Assembly (NCBI RefSeq): GCF_016786215.1
Contig: NZ_JADOBG010000002.1
Coordinates: 248,001 to 312,000 of the forward strand
Direction: 5' to 3'
Length of the DNA stretch: 64,000 nucleotides
Source: Legionella bononiensis
GTDB taxonomy: Bacteria > Pseudomonadota > Gammaproteobacteria > Legionellales > Legionellaceae
Under the pieces are notes generated by a model, which saw nothing but the letters and a program-made list of their open reading frames with translations, made no database searches and was not told the origin of the DNA. Positions 10,328-19,550 of this stretch are shown one piece after another; position 1 is the first letter of the stretch; every line of letters begins with the position of its first letter. The translations under genes and the position numbers were made by a program.

Positions 10328-11059
10328 CTACTTCCTCGTCATTTTTTTTCGTTTTTTTCTTGTACGTTTCAATAAATTCAAAGATTCGACCCCTAAAGAG
10401 AATCCCATTGCAAAATATAAATAACCTCTTGGAACATGGAATGAAAAACCATCTGCCACCAGAACTGTACCAATCAGGATCAAGTAACTTAGTGCCAGCA
10501 TTTTAATAGTAGGATGTTTCGAGATAAAATCACTGACTGGTTCACTGGCATAAATCATGATAATGATGGCACAGGTTATAGCAAGCGCCATTACCCAAAA
10601 CCGTGTAGTTAATCCAACCGCCGTCAATACGCTATCCAGTGAAAAAATAACATCAAGTAATGCGATTTGGATAATGACTCCTCTGAAAGTTGCTGCTGAA
10701 TTTGAATTTTTAGGTATGGAGGATGTTCTGGATTCATTGGTGACGTCCTGATGAATTTCATCAGTTGATTTCCAAATCAGGAACGCACCACCCAAACAAA
10801 GAAATATATCTCGCGCTGAAAATGAAAAACCGCCTATTGAAAACAAAGGTTTTACTAGTTTTACCATGTACACTGCTGATGCTAATAATAATAATCGAGT
10901 CATCCAGGCAAAGGTAAGCCCCCATCTTCGTGCTTTTTTTCTTTTTTCCTGTGGTAGTTTTTCGGTTAGTATCGATAAAATAACCAGGTTATCAATACCT
11001 AAAACAACTTCAAGAATAATTAATGCAATTAAACTCAAGAATACATCAATAAACTCCAT
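10328..11059 (-). CDS. TerC-family integral membrane protein
   Basis: A 243-residue inner-membrane protein with about seven hydrophobic helices. TerC-family features are EVVLGIDNLVILSILTEKLP at the N-terminus and the matching ALLDVIFSLDSVLTAVGLT in the middle. These two acidic-residue-containing helices are the hallmark, and members are linked to metal (Mn/Ca) efflux or tellurite resistance. The C-terminus is strongly basic. The gene is followed after 1 bp by hemJ, so the two are probably co-transcribed. The transported ion is not deducible. Confidence 0.85.
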   Translation of the reverse strand: MEFIDVFLSLIALIILEVVLGIDNLVILSILTEKLPQEKRKKARRWGLTFAWMTRLLLLASAVYMVKLVKPLFSIGGFSFSARDIFLCLGGAFLIWKSTDEIHQDVTNESRTSSIPKNSNSAATFRGVIIQIALLDVIFSLDSVLTAVGLTTRFWVMALAITCAIIIMIYASEPVSDFISKHPTIKMLALSYLILIGTVLVADGFSFHVPRGYLYFAMGFSLGVESLNLLKRTRKKRKKMTRK

Positions 11060-11184
11060 ATCCTATCCCTGTAAAATTTCAGTTAAACCATTCTCTCTAA
11101 AATATTTGTAAAGGTAAATGATTCACTTTATTCATTTGCTTCGTTATAATTATTTGTGTTTAATCAAACAAGTGAGAATCAGCA

Positions 11185-12516
11185 ATCATCAAATTCATCA
11201 AAAAGCTGTTAAAGAAAAACAGGGCTCATAAACCCCCTGTAGATTCAGCTTATATAATACCACGAAACAAGCATTCAATATCCAAAACAGATATTAGTAC
11301 TAATGCTATCAAAGTACTCAATCGCTTGATAAGCAGCGGATTTCAAGCATATCTTGTTGGGGGTAGTGTTCGTGATTTATTACTTCATAAAGCGCCCAAA
11401 GATTTTGATGTGGCTACTAATGCAACGCCCAATGAAATTAAAAACCTGTTTAGAAATGGTCGGATAATTGGTCGTCGTTTTAAACTGGTACACATTTTAT
11501 TTCATAGAGAAATTATTGAGGTTGCAACATTTAGAGGACATGATGCTGTAGACGCCAGCCAACAAACCAATGAGCGCGGCATGCTTGTTCGCGATAATGT
11601 TTATGGCTCACTTGATGAAGATGCATGGCGTCGAGATTTCACCATCAATTCTTTATACTATAACATTGATGACTCAACGATTATCGACTTTACCGGTGGG
11701 GTTAATGATGTACAGCAGAAATTAATTCGAATGATTGGAGATCCAGTAACCCGTTATAAAGAGGATCCCGTTCGAATGCTGCGAGCTATCAGATTTAGTG
11801 CTAAATTACAATTTAAACTGGCTCCGGAAACAGAAGCACCCTTCCCTGATATCAGTCATTTGATTACACATGTTTCCAATTCGCGTTTATTTGATGAAAT
11901 GACCAAGTTGTACCAGTGTGGTGAAGCAGAAACGGTACAAAAACTATTAATCCAATATGGTTTATTTGAACATCTGTGTCCCCAGACTTCTGTATTGTTT
12001 CAAAGTGAGTATCCAGTGCATGCTTTGCTGGGTATCGCCCTGGAAAATACGGATACTCGCATCAGAGATAATAAACCCGTAACGCCAGCATTTCTATTTG
12101 CTGTGTTATTATGGTTTCCCATGATTGAAATCTCGAAAAAATTACAAAGTGAAGGGCTTGATCCTTTACCAGCAATAGAGAAGGCTATGTCTCTGACAAT
12201 AGCAGAGCAAAACAAAATTATTTCCATCCCGAAACGTTATAGCCAGGTAATCAGGGAAATATGGTTGTTACAATATCGATTTTCGAAAAGATTGGGTGGA
12301 CGAGCTTTTAATTTGCTCCAACACCCAAGGTTCAGGGCTGCATTTGATTTCATGGCGTTAAGAGCTTTGGCTGGAGATGAGTCCATTGAGTTGGCGCAAT
12401 GGTGGACGAATTTTCAAGAAGTGGATGAAATTGAACAGGCAAAAATGGTTGCCCTTCTTACACCCGCGTCTTCATCCAAGCCACGACGAAGACGCAAGCC
12501 CAAAGCCGTCAAATGA
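11185..12516 (+). CDS. pcnB: Poly(A) polymerase I PcnB, probable non-AUG (ATC) start
   Basis: Adds poly(A) to RNA 3' ends and so promotes decay. The nucleotidyltransferase core is visible: GGSVRDLL at about residues 59-66 and the DFD metal-binding acids about nine residues later, followed by the RNA-binding and basic C-terminal parts (SKPRRRRKPK). The first in-frame ATG/GTG/TTG is a TTG at 11326, but it lies inside conserved sequence. The frame upstream reads IIPRNKHSISKTDISTNAIK, which matches the PcnB N-terminal region, and stays open back to a TGA at 11173. Between them no ATG, GTG or TTG exists, so ATC at 11185 or 11188 behind GTGAG is the likely start, as with AUU in E. coli pcnB. From 11185 the product has 443 residues. 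Its TGA overlaps the folK ATG. Confidence 0.85.
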   Translation: MIKFIKKLLKKNRAHKPPVDSAYIIPRNKHSISKTDISTNAIKVLNRLISSGFQAYLVGGSVRDLLLHKAPKDFDVATNATPNEIKNLFRNGRIIGRRFKLVHILFHREIIEVATFRGHDAVDASQQTNERGMLVRDNVYGSLDEDAWRRDFTINSLYYNIDDSTIIDFTGGVNDVQQKLIRMIGDPVTRYKEDPVRMLRAIRFSAKLQFKLAPETEAPFPDISHLITHVSNSRLFDEMTKLYQCGEAETVQKLLIQYGLFEHLCPQTSVLFQSEYPVHALLGIALENTDTRIRDNKPVTPAFLFAVLLWFPMIEISKKLQSEGLDPLPAIEKAMSLTIAEQNKIISIPKRYSQVIREIWLLQYRFSKRLGGRAFNLLQHPRFRAAFDFMALRALAGDESIELAQWWTNFQEVDEIEQAKMVALLTPASSSKPRRRRKPKAVK

Positions 12517-12926
12517 ATATCTGCTATTTAAGTCTTGGTTCGAATCAAAAAGCACCTGAACGTCAGATTAGAAAGGCAATTAAGGATCTGCGTGTTCTAC
12601 CTGATACTTCAGTCTTGTCACACTCCAGTTTATACTGGACAAAGGCCTGGGGACTGACAAGTCAGCAAGATTTTTGTAATGCAGTAGTTAAAATATCCAC
12701 AGTACTAAAACCCGAACTACTATTAAAATGGTGTCAAAAAATTGAAGACCAACATGAACGGGTCAGAAAAAAACGTTGGGGTCCAAGAACTCTTGATATC
12801 GATATAATATTATATGGAAATAGATCACTGCATAAGAAGAATCTGACTATTCCTCATCCACATTACTTATCAAGGGACTTTGTAATACACCCATTATCAG
12901 AAATTAATCCGGGAATGAGTTTGTAA
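12513..12926 (+). CDS. folK: HPPK pyrophosphokinase FolK (short)
   Basis: Transfers pyrophosphate from ATP to 6-hydroxymethyl-dihydropterin in folate synthesis. The N-terminal YLSLGSNQ, central HERVRKKRWGPRTLDIDIILYG (the two conserved Asp bind magnesium) and HPHYLSRDFVIHPLSEI are all diagnostic. At 137 residues it is shorter than the usual 155-165, ending soon after the HPLSEI strand, but all catalytic residues are present. The start ATG overlaps the pcnB stop as ATGA, so it is translationally coupled to pcnB, an arrangement common in gammaproteobacteria. Confidence 0.93.
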   Translation: MNICYLSLGSNQKAPERQIRKAIKDLRVLPDTSVLSHSSLYWTKAWGLTSQQDFCNAVVKISTVLKPELLLKWCQKIEDQHERVRKKRWGPRTLDIDIILYGNRSLHKKNLTIPHPHYLSRDFVIHPLSEINPGMSL

Positions 12927-12993
12927 CTCCAATTTGCATCGTCATTAATCGGCTACAATTTAATTTAACGCTTCTACTTAAAATGAGGTTAAT

Positions 12994-13413
12994 ATGTACA
13001 AAAATATTCTGTTCGCTTCCGATTTACTTAATGAGCATTACCATCTTGCAGAAAAAGCTGCCAATATCGCCAAACAATTCAATGCAAAATTATATCTGTT
13101 ACACGTAATCGACTTGCCAGCCAGTGTACAATTGGCTCAAGGATTGGGCTTTACTGAATTAGCTAACCCAGCCAAGGATGATGCTCAAACTGTTTTGTCA
13201 TTAATTGGTGAAAATCTTAAAGTTCCTTCTAATCAACAATTTGTGGAAATTGGTTCCGTTAAAGAACATATATTCAGCAAAGTTAAAGAACTAGATTGCC
13301 AATTGATTATTATAGGAAATCACTCATCCAAGGGGATCCAAACTTTTCTCGGAAGTACCGCTCATGCTACTGTAAATCATGCGCCATGTGATGTTCTAAC
13401 ATTGAGAGTTTAA
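12994..13413 (+). CDS. Universal stress protein (UspA family)
   Basis: A 139-residue single-domain Usp with the N-terminal MYKNILFASDLL strand, the LYLLHVIDLP strand and the C-terminal IIIGNHSSKGIQTFLGSTAHATVNHAPCDVLTLRV. This last part corresponds to the G-2x-G-9x-G(S/T) nucleotide-binding motif in a UspA-like, somewhat divergent form. It is cytosolic, usually dimeric, and induced in stationary phase or stress in relatives. GAGG precedes the ATG. It is probably a separate unit 67 bp after folK. Whether it binds ATP is uncertain from the loop. Confidence 0.88.
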   Translation: MYKNILFASDLLNEHYHLAEKAANIAKQFNAKLYLLHVIDLPASVQLAQGLGFTELANPAKDDAQTVLSLIGENLKVPSNQQFVEIGSVKEHIFSKVKELDCQLIIIGNHSSKGIQTFLGSTAHATVNHAPCDVLTLRV

Positions 13414-13473
13414 ACAAGAACTTAATTTATTTTAGGAATCAAAATATATTTATTTAAACTGTTAAAAACAACC

Positions 13474-13504
13474 GATTAATTGTGTTAATATCACACAATT
13501 AATC
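13474..13504. promoter_or_regulatory. Perfect 11-bp inverted repeat upstream of membrane protein gene
   Basis: GATTAATTGTG (13474-13484) and CACAATTAATC (13494-13504) are perfect complements separated by nine bases. The repeat ends 22 bp before the start codon of the next gene. It could be an operator for a dimeric regulator or a 5' mRNA hairpin that masks the translation start region. It resembles but does not match a CRP half-site pair, because the spacing is one base short. Confidence 0.4.
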
Positions 13505-13526
13505 CATTGATTTACAAGATAAAAAC

Positions 13527-14258
13527 ATGAATTCACTTACTACAGCATGGCAATCCTATAATAAATGTCGCAGCAAGCTATGGTGGCCATTAAGTTTTTT
13601 ACTGTTAACGCCTTTGGCGGCCTTGATTGTTTTTGGAGTACTTATTCCCTTGGGTCTCGAAAGCCTGGGATTCATTACGTTCAAACACCCAGTATTGAAT
13701 TTTATTTATCTTACTTTAGCTGGCACCCTCGTATTTTTTACATTATTTCCTTTGCTTGACGGATTATATAAAGCAATATTTTCTTATCTGGATGGTGAAG
13801 AAATCGATGAAAACTCGGGTTTTAACGATTTATACAACTCTGCGAATACTGGTATTGGCTTATTTGTTATGATGATTTTAATTGCTCTTGTAAATGCGAT
13901 AGGTGTTTATATTAAATTTCTTAAATTGCCCATAATATTAATTACTTACCCCTGTATTATTTTTACACCGTTATTAACCGTAACAAACAACGCTGCACCT
14001 TATTTTGCCTGGAGAGAGTCAATTAAATTGGCCATCGGAAACTGGAAATTGACCTTAAAAATATATTTCGTGCGGATCTTAACTCTAGCGTCATTAATAG
14101 CCCCGATATGTATAATGATTTGGTCTGCACATCTCCCAAGAGTGTTTTTTCTACTGGTTGTTTTTTTTGCACCCATTGTTTTAGTGTATAACCTAATCAA
14201 AATATTCCCATTCTATTTCTTTTATCCTGCGTATGAATACAAACATACCCTTAATTAA
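13527..14258 (+). CDS. Unrecognised six-helix membrane protein
   Basis: A 243-residue protein I do not recognise. It has about six hydrophobic segments: residues about 17-45, 56-78, 111-129, 132-152, 175-200 and 204-226. One loop near residue 90 is acidic (DGEEIDENSGF). There is no signal-peptide cleavage site and no catalytic motif that I can see, and the last residues are aromatic and short. The gene is monocistronic by spacing, preceded by a perfect inverted repeat and followed about 115 bp later by a terminator-like hairpin. It is probably an inner-membrane protein of unknown function. Confidence 0.75.
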   Translation: MNSLTTAWQSYNKCRSKLWWPLSFLLLTPLAALIVFGVLIPLGLESLGFITFKHPVLNFIYLTLAGTLVFFTLFPLLDGLYKAIFSYLDGEEIDENSGFNDLYNSANTGIGLFVMMILIALVNAIGVYIKFLKLPIILITYPCIIFTPLLTVTNNAAPYFAWRESIKLAIGNWKLTLKIYFVRILTLASLIAPICIMIWSAHLPRVFFLLVVFFAPIVLVYNLIKIFPFYFFYPAYEYKHTLN

Positions 14259-14373
14259 TAGGTAATATTGTTTTCGAACATATTCTGTAAAAATTAGTGT
14301 ATAGAAGATGAATTGTGAATCGATTAGTGCATCAATGGATATGTCATATTCTCTTGCCGCTGTTATATGAAAA

Positions 14374-14393
14374 TTAAGGGATGTCCCTTTTTT
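14374..14393 (+). terminator. Probable rho-independent terminator
   Basis: AAGGG (14376-14380), loop ATGT, CCCTT (14385-14389), then a short run of six T. It lies 116 bp downstream of the membrane protein gene and faces the convergent gene at 14406. Confidence 0.45.
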
Positions 14394-14405
14394 CGAATGA
14401 TTAGT

Positions 14406-15050
14406 TCAACAGCGAAGAGAAATACTTTGTTCTGAGTTAATTCGTTCCATCAGTTCCTCGCCCTTTCGTCCTCCTTCTGTATTTGAGACGGTATTCAACA
14501 ATCCAGCCCAACCAGGTACCTTGTCAATATCTCCAGCTGCAACCAATTCCTTCGATAACTTTTGATGTTCTAAACTTATTTTTTCGAAATCAGCTGGTTT
14601 TCCAATATACAAGTGAACTTCAATCCCCTTTGCTTGAGCGGCTTCAACAAATTGAATAATCTCTTCCTCGGGAGTCTTTTCTGAGAAACATATTATCATT
14701 TTAGGCTCATAGTCTTTATGAGCGCCAACTGGATGTGCTATTGTTTCCAACATGATATCTCTCATGCAATCCATTTCTTCTTTTGTTGCGTTCTCTGGAA
14801 CAGTCAAAACCCAGCTGGCTGGAAAAAATTTATTATCAACCATGAATGTAGCGCCTGTATTATGTGATTTGAATTCGATATGTAATGGAGAAACAGAATT
14901 ATTTTTTAGCATGTGCGCGAATAGCGACTGATTAGGGGATATCTGAAATTGCATGTTTGCATTACGAAGATTCATTGCAATCACTGCATTTAAAAACTCT
15001 TCATATCGAGCCTTTGCAGCTGCTTTTTCGTCATTTAATAGATCAGGCAT
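14406..15050 (-). CDS. Unrecognised 214-residue cytosolic protein
   Basis: I do not recognise this protein. It lacks a signal peptide and membrane segments, and appears to be alpha/beta with an amphipathic N-terminal helix (LNDEKAAAKARYEEFLNAVI). A middle region could form strands (IEFKSHNTGATFMVDNKFF, WVLTVPENATKEEMDCM) and IEVHLYIGKPADFEKI follows. The C-terminus contains a small acidic patch (GRKGEELMERINSEQ) of the sort seen in Dot/Icm substrates, but it is weak evidence. It stands alone with a 390-bp gap upstream. Next to another unrecognised gene, it may be part of a small accessory island between the membrane protein gene and der. Confidence 0.65.
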   Translation of the reverse strand: MPDLLNDEKAAAKARYEEFLNAVIAMNLRNANMQFQISPNQSLFAHMLKNNSVSPLHIEFKSHNTGATFMVDNKFFPASWVLTVPENATKEEMDCMRDIMLETIAHPVGAHKDYEPKMIICFSEKTPEEEIIQFVEAAQAKGIEVHLYIGKPADFEKISLEHQKLSKELVAAGDIDKVPGWAGLLNTVSNTEGGRKGEELMERINSEQSISLRC

Positions 15051-15440
15051 ATAGTACCTCTCAAACAGAACTTCATTAATTTATTATATACGATCAATCT
15101 TAATAGAAAATTATCCAATCTCTATTGGTAATCATTTGATACGTTATCAATAAGCTAAAGTTGTTAAGTCTAGAATCAATTTTGTATACAAAAGTTAACC
15201 GTGTCATCGAATGCATCTTGTAGCAGCTATTCGCCTATCAATTTTTGATGTTTTTATGTCATTTTGTTAGAGGTTTATCAATCCTATGAACGATTGCAAA
15301 CATTAAAACAAGCAATTCTCAATTGGGGACAATATCAAAAATGCCCATTGTTCCTGAGTACTTGTTGAATACGGTTATTCATATATTAAATATTTATCAT
15401 TCTAATTGATTATCATCGTGCATTGGAATGAGTCAGTGCT
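15051..15440. other. Gene-free AT-rich region
   Basis: 390 bp between two minus-strand unrecognised genes, presumably including the promoter of the gene ending at 14406. It holds one copy of a 15-bp sequence (15280-15294) repeated exactly at 16231-16245. I see no open frame of gene quality, no tRNA and no convincing terminator. Confidence 0.5.
15280..15294 (+). repeat. 15-bp direct repeat, left copy
   Basis: AATCCTATGAACGAT, identical to 16231-16245. The two copies bracket the gene at 15441-16010. Confidence 0.5.
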
Positions 15441-16010
15441 TTAAAACCTCGGCCCGTTATTCAAATTCTCTTGCTCTTCAAGCTCATCGGAACTCATCCC
15501 TTCTATCAAATTTGTAGCTGAATCTCTGTACGCATCTCTAGCTCGGTTAAAAGCTTGCACACAGAGTTCATGTTCAGGGAGACATTTCGCCACCCCTGTA
15601 GTTTTAGCTTCGGCTCCTTCATGGATCGTCTCTTGAAAGTCTTTCCTTGCAGTACCAGATACCCCAGAAGTAAGTGAACCAAGTTCTTTATTTGCAGCAA
15701 AAATTATAGAACGCCTGGCTGGTTCTAATTTTTGTTCTAAAATTGTAAGAGCAAAGTCAACGTATTCGTCTACAGTCTGACCCATTGTGTCTTCGAAACG
15801 TTCCTCGAAGTCATCTTGTGTTTCACCAACATGGATCGGTACCCCACTAGACTTTATTATAGCCTGCTTCATCGTTTCATTTATTGGACTTTCGTTGATC
15901 AGTTCGCTTGCTCTAACCACCAGGCCCATCATTGCATCACAATAAGCTTTCCTTGCCTTAATATATTCCTCCTCCAAATTCATATGATTTAATCTGTTGG
16001 TGTCACTCAT
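15441..16010 (-). CDS. Unrecognised helical protein, effector candidate
   Basis: A protein of 189 residues if it starts at the internal ATG (MSDTNRLNHMNLEEEY). A longer frame to 16055 exists but adds a hydrophobic, unsupported extension. It is predominantly alpha-helical, with no signal peptide or membrane segment. The last 20 residues contain SSDELEEQENLNNG, a glutamate-rich block of the kind that directs proteins to the Dot/Icm type IV secretion system. This is suggestive, not proof. The coding region is flanked by an exact 15-bp direct repeat about 950 bp apart. No family or catalytic motif was recognised. Confidence 0.65.
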   Translation of the reverse strand: MSDTNRLNHMNLEEEYIKARKAYCDAMMGLVVRASELINESPINETMKQAIIKSSGVPIHVGETQDDFEERFEDTMGQTVDEYVDFALTILEQKLEPARRSIIFAANKELGSLTSGVSGTARKDFQETIHEGAEAKTTGVAKCLPEHELCVQAFNRARDAYRDSATNLIEGMSSDELEEQENLNNGPRF

Positions 16011-16230
16011 GATATCGATCTCTATAAATGTGCTTATAGTATAAAAATAGAACATGGTGCAATATTAATCAATTTGAGGGAAATTCAATACAAAAAAGAG
16101 GCTTATCCTTAAACGTTGGGTTTATGCGAAATAGCCATAGAGCCTAAAAAGAATGCATATGCTTGTTCCCTATTCTTGATAACGTTAGGTTTTAATGATT
16201 CAAAATACCTAGCAATATAAGAAGAGCTTA

Positions 16231-16245
16231 AATCCTATGAACGAT
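16231..16245 (+). repeat. 15-bp direct repeat, right copy
   Basis: AATCCTATGAACGAT, identical to 15280-15294, between the der stop codon region and the effector candidate. Confidence 0.5.
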
Positions 16246-16282
16246 AATCAATAAAGTAAGAAATTAAAAATCAGAGGTGTCT

Positions 16283-17674
16283 CTATTTCTTACTTTTAAC
16301 TCGTTTCATCAATCGTCGCTTTTTATTGACCTGGCGTTGAGATAATTTATTCTTTTTCTCGGCAAATGGATTCGATCCGCCTTTAAACTCAATTTTCAAG
16401 GGAGTACCAACCAAGCCAAGATGTTTAATAAACTCATTGTTTAAATAGCGTTTATAGCTATCTGGTAATGCGTCAAGTTGATTACCATGAATAACAATTA
16501 CAGGAGGGTTATGTCCACCAATATGCGCATAACGTAGTTTAATTCTTCTGCCACTAACACAGGGAGGTGTATGCTTGGTACTGATATCTTGTAATAAACG
16601 GGTTAATCTAGGAGTAGAGAATGATTGCGTGGCAGATTCATAAGCTTCATTGATGTCTTTAAATAATCCACCAACTCCACTGCCATGAAGAGCTGAAATA
16701 AACCGGATTTTAGCGAAATTAGCGAAATGTAAGCGTCGGGATAATTCGTCTTTAACTCGTTCTTTATGTTCTTCGTCAAGGCCATCCCATTTATTAAAAG
16801 CAATAACCAGTGCTTTACCCGATTCAATAATAAAACCCAATAAATTCATATCCTGATCGGTAATGCCTTCTTTTGCATCCAGTAATTGCAAACATACATT
16901 CGATTCTTTGATTGCCTGCAATGTTTTAATTACAGAAAACTTCTCGATTTTTTCATCCACACGTGATTTTCTACGTACGCCTGCAGTATCAATAAGAACG
17001 TACTTCTGCTCATCTCTTTCAAATGGTATTGAGATACTGTCACGGGTTGTTCCAGGCATGTCGTATACAACAACACGTTCTTCACCCAGTATTCTATTAA
17101 TTAGAGTTGATTTTCCAACATTAGGTCTGCCAGCGAAGGCTATTTTAATTGTTTTATCTCGGGTAATATCATCAACTTCAGGTATAGTATATGGTGATAA
17201 AATTGTCTCTAATAGGGAGCTGATACCACTTCCATGAGATGCTGAGATAGAGTGAACGTCAGTGATACCTAAAGATTGAAAATCTGAACAGGCAATATCA
17301 TCATCCAATCCTTCTGTTTTATTAACCACCAGGTGAATTTTTTTATTCAGTTTTCGTAGATTGGCTGCAATTTGTTCATCAATTCCGGTTAAACCTGAAC
17401 GGCCATCTACCAGAAAAAGAACTGCATCTGCTTCATTGAGTGCTATCGCAGATTGTTTCGACATTAAACTGTCAACAGCAATATCATCAACCCCAATTCC
17501 GCCGGTGTCCACTACGATGAACGGTTTATTATCATGGAAAGCCTGGCCATATTGCCTGTCACGGGTCAGGCCAGGAAAATCAGCTACCAGAGCATCCTGA
17601 GTTTTAGTAAGTCTATTAAATAATGTCGACTTACCAACATTAGGGCGTCCAACAAGAGCAATTACTGGAATCAT
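16283..17674 (-). CDS. der: Ribosome-assembly GTPase Der (EngA)
   Basis: Essential GTPase for 50S subunit maturation. Two tandem G domains are visible, each with GRPNVGKST as P-loop (about residues 8-16 and 183-191) and DTGG / DTAG switch II motifs, followed by the KH-like C-terminal domain and a basic tail. The second domain keeps the canonical NKWD G4 motif. The first reads NKTE, with Glu in place of Asp. The 463-residue length is normal. The ATG lies 4 bp after the bamB stop, the last gene of the conserved hisS-yfgM-bamB-der run. Confidence 0.97.
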   Translation of the reverse strand: MIPVIALVGRPNVGKSTLFNRLTKTQDALVADFPGLTRDRQYGQAFHDNKPFIVVDTGGIGVDDIAVDSLMSKQSAIALNEADAVLFLVDGRSGLTGIDEQIAANLRKLNKKIHLVVNKTEGLDDDIACSDFQSLGITDVHSISASHGSGISSLLETILSPYTIPEVDDITRDKTIKIAFAGRPNVGKSTLINRILGEERVVVYDMPGTTRDSISIPFERDEQKYVLIDTAGVRRKSRVDEKIEKFSVIKTLQAIKESNVCLQLLDAKEGITDQDMNLLGFIIESGKALVIAFNKWDGLDEEHKERVKDELSRRLHFANFAKIRFISALHGSGVGGLFKDINEAYESATQSFSTPRLTRLLQDISTKHTPPCVSGRRIKLRYAHIGGHNPPVIVIHGNQLDALPDSYKRYLNNEFIKHLGLVGTPLKIEFKGGSNPFAEKKNKLSQRQVNKKRRLMKRVKSKK

Positions 17675-17678
17675 TATT

Positions 17679-18833
17679 TTAACTCACAGACAGTTGATTA
17701 AGCAGTCCATTGTCTGTTAATACATACAGATTCCTTCCAGCCACCGTTGGAGAAATACTGACTCCCGCAGATAATTGAGATCGTGCCATTAATTCACCAG
17801 TTTGCGAATCCATGAAATGCAGATAACCGGTTTTATCCCCAACAACGATATCTTCACCTACGAGTACTGGTTCCGTAAGTCCTCTGGCTTTTAGGGCAGT
17901 TTGCTTCCAGTTGACATGACCTGTTAGCCTGTCCAGCGACCAAACCACATCATTACTATCGGTAAGATAGAGCGTGTTCGCACTCAATACCATATTTTTG
18001 AATACAGATCCTGGTTTTCTCCAGATAAATTGACCATCGGTCAAAGATAAAGCACCAATATATCCTTGGTAGCTGCCTAAATAGGCTACCTTATCTTTTA
18101 TAATGGGATCTGAATCAATATCAATTAATCGTTCAACATCGCTAGCCCCTGTTGCATAAGCAATACTTCTTTGCCATACAAGTCGGCCTGAATCCAATTC
18201 CAGAGCATCCAATTTTCCATCAGAAAACCCTATAAGAACCAGATTGTCCATAATTACCGGTGAAGAGCTGGCTTTTAAAACCAGACTCGGTGAGCCGTGT
18301 TCTGCTGACCATAATTGCTTTCCATTTTGAGCATCGAAAGCATACACTTTTCCATCAACAGTTTTTGCTATTATTTTATGATGAGAAAGTGCTGGAGGAG
18401 ATAAAATTTCTCCTGATACTTTGGTTTGCCACAACTCTTTACCATCAGCTTGATTCAATAAAGCTAAAGTAGAAGCGTTCGTACTGACAACAACAAATCC
18501 CTCTGCAACGGTTGGGCCACTAAGAATTCCATGATTTAATTGAGTTGACCATTTAACCTGACCATCTTTTTTATTAACAGCCTGAACTATACCGCTGGTA
18601 TCTGCCGTGTATATTATATCACCTCTGATAACAGGCTTAAGCTTTAAATACTCACTGTATTTTCGTGCTTTTCCTACCGGAGCAGTCCAGTTTTGGGATA
18701 CTTTAATCTTCGGTTGAATTTCCTCAAGGTTTTTAGGTTTTGGTGTATTATCTTTACCTAACAGATAATCATCAACTTGAGTACATCCCTGGAGCATTGT
18801 GCACAGTAATAATATTAATATTTTAATTTTCAT
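17679..18833 (-). CDS. bamB: Outer-membrane assembly lipoprotein BamB
   Basis: Lipoprotein of the BAM complex that scaffolds BamA during beta-barrel insertion. The lipobox is clear: a short hydrophobic stretch then TMLQGC, with Cys at about residue 17. The rest (about 40-384) consists of repeated PQQ-like beta-propeller blades ([73 protein letters not shown]). The 384-residue length fits. It lies 27 bp after yfgM and 4 bp before der, the usual gene order. Confidence 0.96.
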   Translation of the reverse strand: MKIKILILLLCTMLQGCTQVDDYLLGKDNTPKPKNLEEIQPKIKVSQNWTAPVGKARKYSEYLKLKPVIRGDIIYTADTSGIVQAVNKKDGQVKWSTQLNHGILSGPTVAEGFVVVSTNASTLALLNQADGKELWQTKVSGEILSPPALSHHKIIAKTVDGKVYAFDAQNGKQLWSAEHGSPSLVLKASSSPVIMDNLVLIGFSDGKLDALELDSGRLVWQRSIAYATGASDVERLIDIDSDPIIKDKVAYLGSYQGYIGALSLTDGQFIWRKPGSVFKNMVLSANTLYLTDSNDVVWSLDRLTGHVNWKQTALKARGLTEPVLVGEDIVVGDKTGYLHFMDSQTGELMARSQLSAGVSISPTVAGRNLYVLTDNGLLNQLSVS

Positions 18834-18860
18834 AAACCATAAATCCTATTTTCAACAGCA

Positions 18861-19535
18861 TTAAGCAGATTGGACTTTCTTTTCATTGATATTTGTCGAT
18901 TGATTTTTAATTGCTAATTCATTAGTTTTCATTTCTAAAAATAAATTGCCCATACCGTTTGTTTTTACTTCATCAATTGCTAAACGATAAGCATTAATGG
19001 CTTCTTGATATTGACCTGTTGCTCCATAAATATCGCCTTTTAATTCATTGATAACTGGCAAATAAGTCTCATCAACAATAGAACTGAGTTCATTTAAAGC
19101 GTTTGTGTACGATTTTTCAGCAGCCATTAAACGGGCAATCCGAATTTTTGCAATTTGTTTTAAGGCGTTCATATCACTATTTGCAGCTACCAATTGTAAT
19201 TCGCTTTGAGCTTTATCCAGTTTATTTTTAGTTACATAGATTTTTGCCAAAGTCATATGAGCAACATCTGCATATACAGTATGGTCATAATCTTTTATCA
19301 ATTCATTTGCGAATGATCGAACTGATTTTATATTCTGATTCGAAAATGCAACCATCATATTTTCATACGTTATAGATGCCTGTTGTTTCAATTTATCCTG
19401 ATGCCAATGCATATACCTATATCCAGCTATGCAAAGAAGAATAAGTGATAAAAAAACAGTTACTAAATTACCGTAACGTTTCCACCATTTTTTTATAACC
19501 TCTAATTGTTCATCTTCAGTCATATACACTGACAT
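18861..19535 (-). CDS. YfgM-type membrane-anchored TPR protein
   Basis: A 224-residue protein from the ATG giving MSVYMTEDEQLEVIKKWWKRYG, preceded by GGAG. A GTG five codons upstream is the alternative. Layout: a short cytoplasmic N-terminus, one transmembrane helix at about residues 20-38 (LVTVFLSLILLCIAGYRYMHW) and a periplasmic tetratricopeptide-like helical domain. This is the YfgM/tetratricopeptide family that associates with the SecYEG translocon and PpiD to hand over periplasmic proteins. The location between hisS (gap 15 bp) and bamB matches E. coli. Confidence 0.9.
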   Translation of the reverse strand: MSVYMTEDEQLEVIKKWWKRYGNLVTVFLSLILLCIAGYRYMHWHQDKLKQQASITYENMMVAFSNQNIKSVRSFANELIKDYDHTVYADVAHMTLAKIYVTKNKLDKAQSELQLVAANSDMNALKQIAKIRIARLMAAEKSYTNALNELSSIVDETYLPVINELKGDIYGATGQYQEAINAYRLAIDEVKTNGMGNLFLEMKTNELAIKNQSTNINEKKVQSA

Positions 19536-19550
19536 ATAGTTCTCCCGCAC

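Noticed and set aside
12900-12960. FolK frameshift to explain its shortness
   Set aside because: No alternative frame after 12926 continues the family sequence, and all catalytic residues are already present, so a naturally short C-terminus is simpler.
13480-13497. CRP-binding site in the inverted repeat
   Set aside because: The TGTG and TCACA halves are one base too close for a standard CRP site, and the palindrome extends beyond the CRP core.
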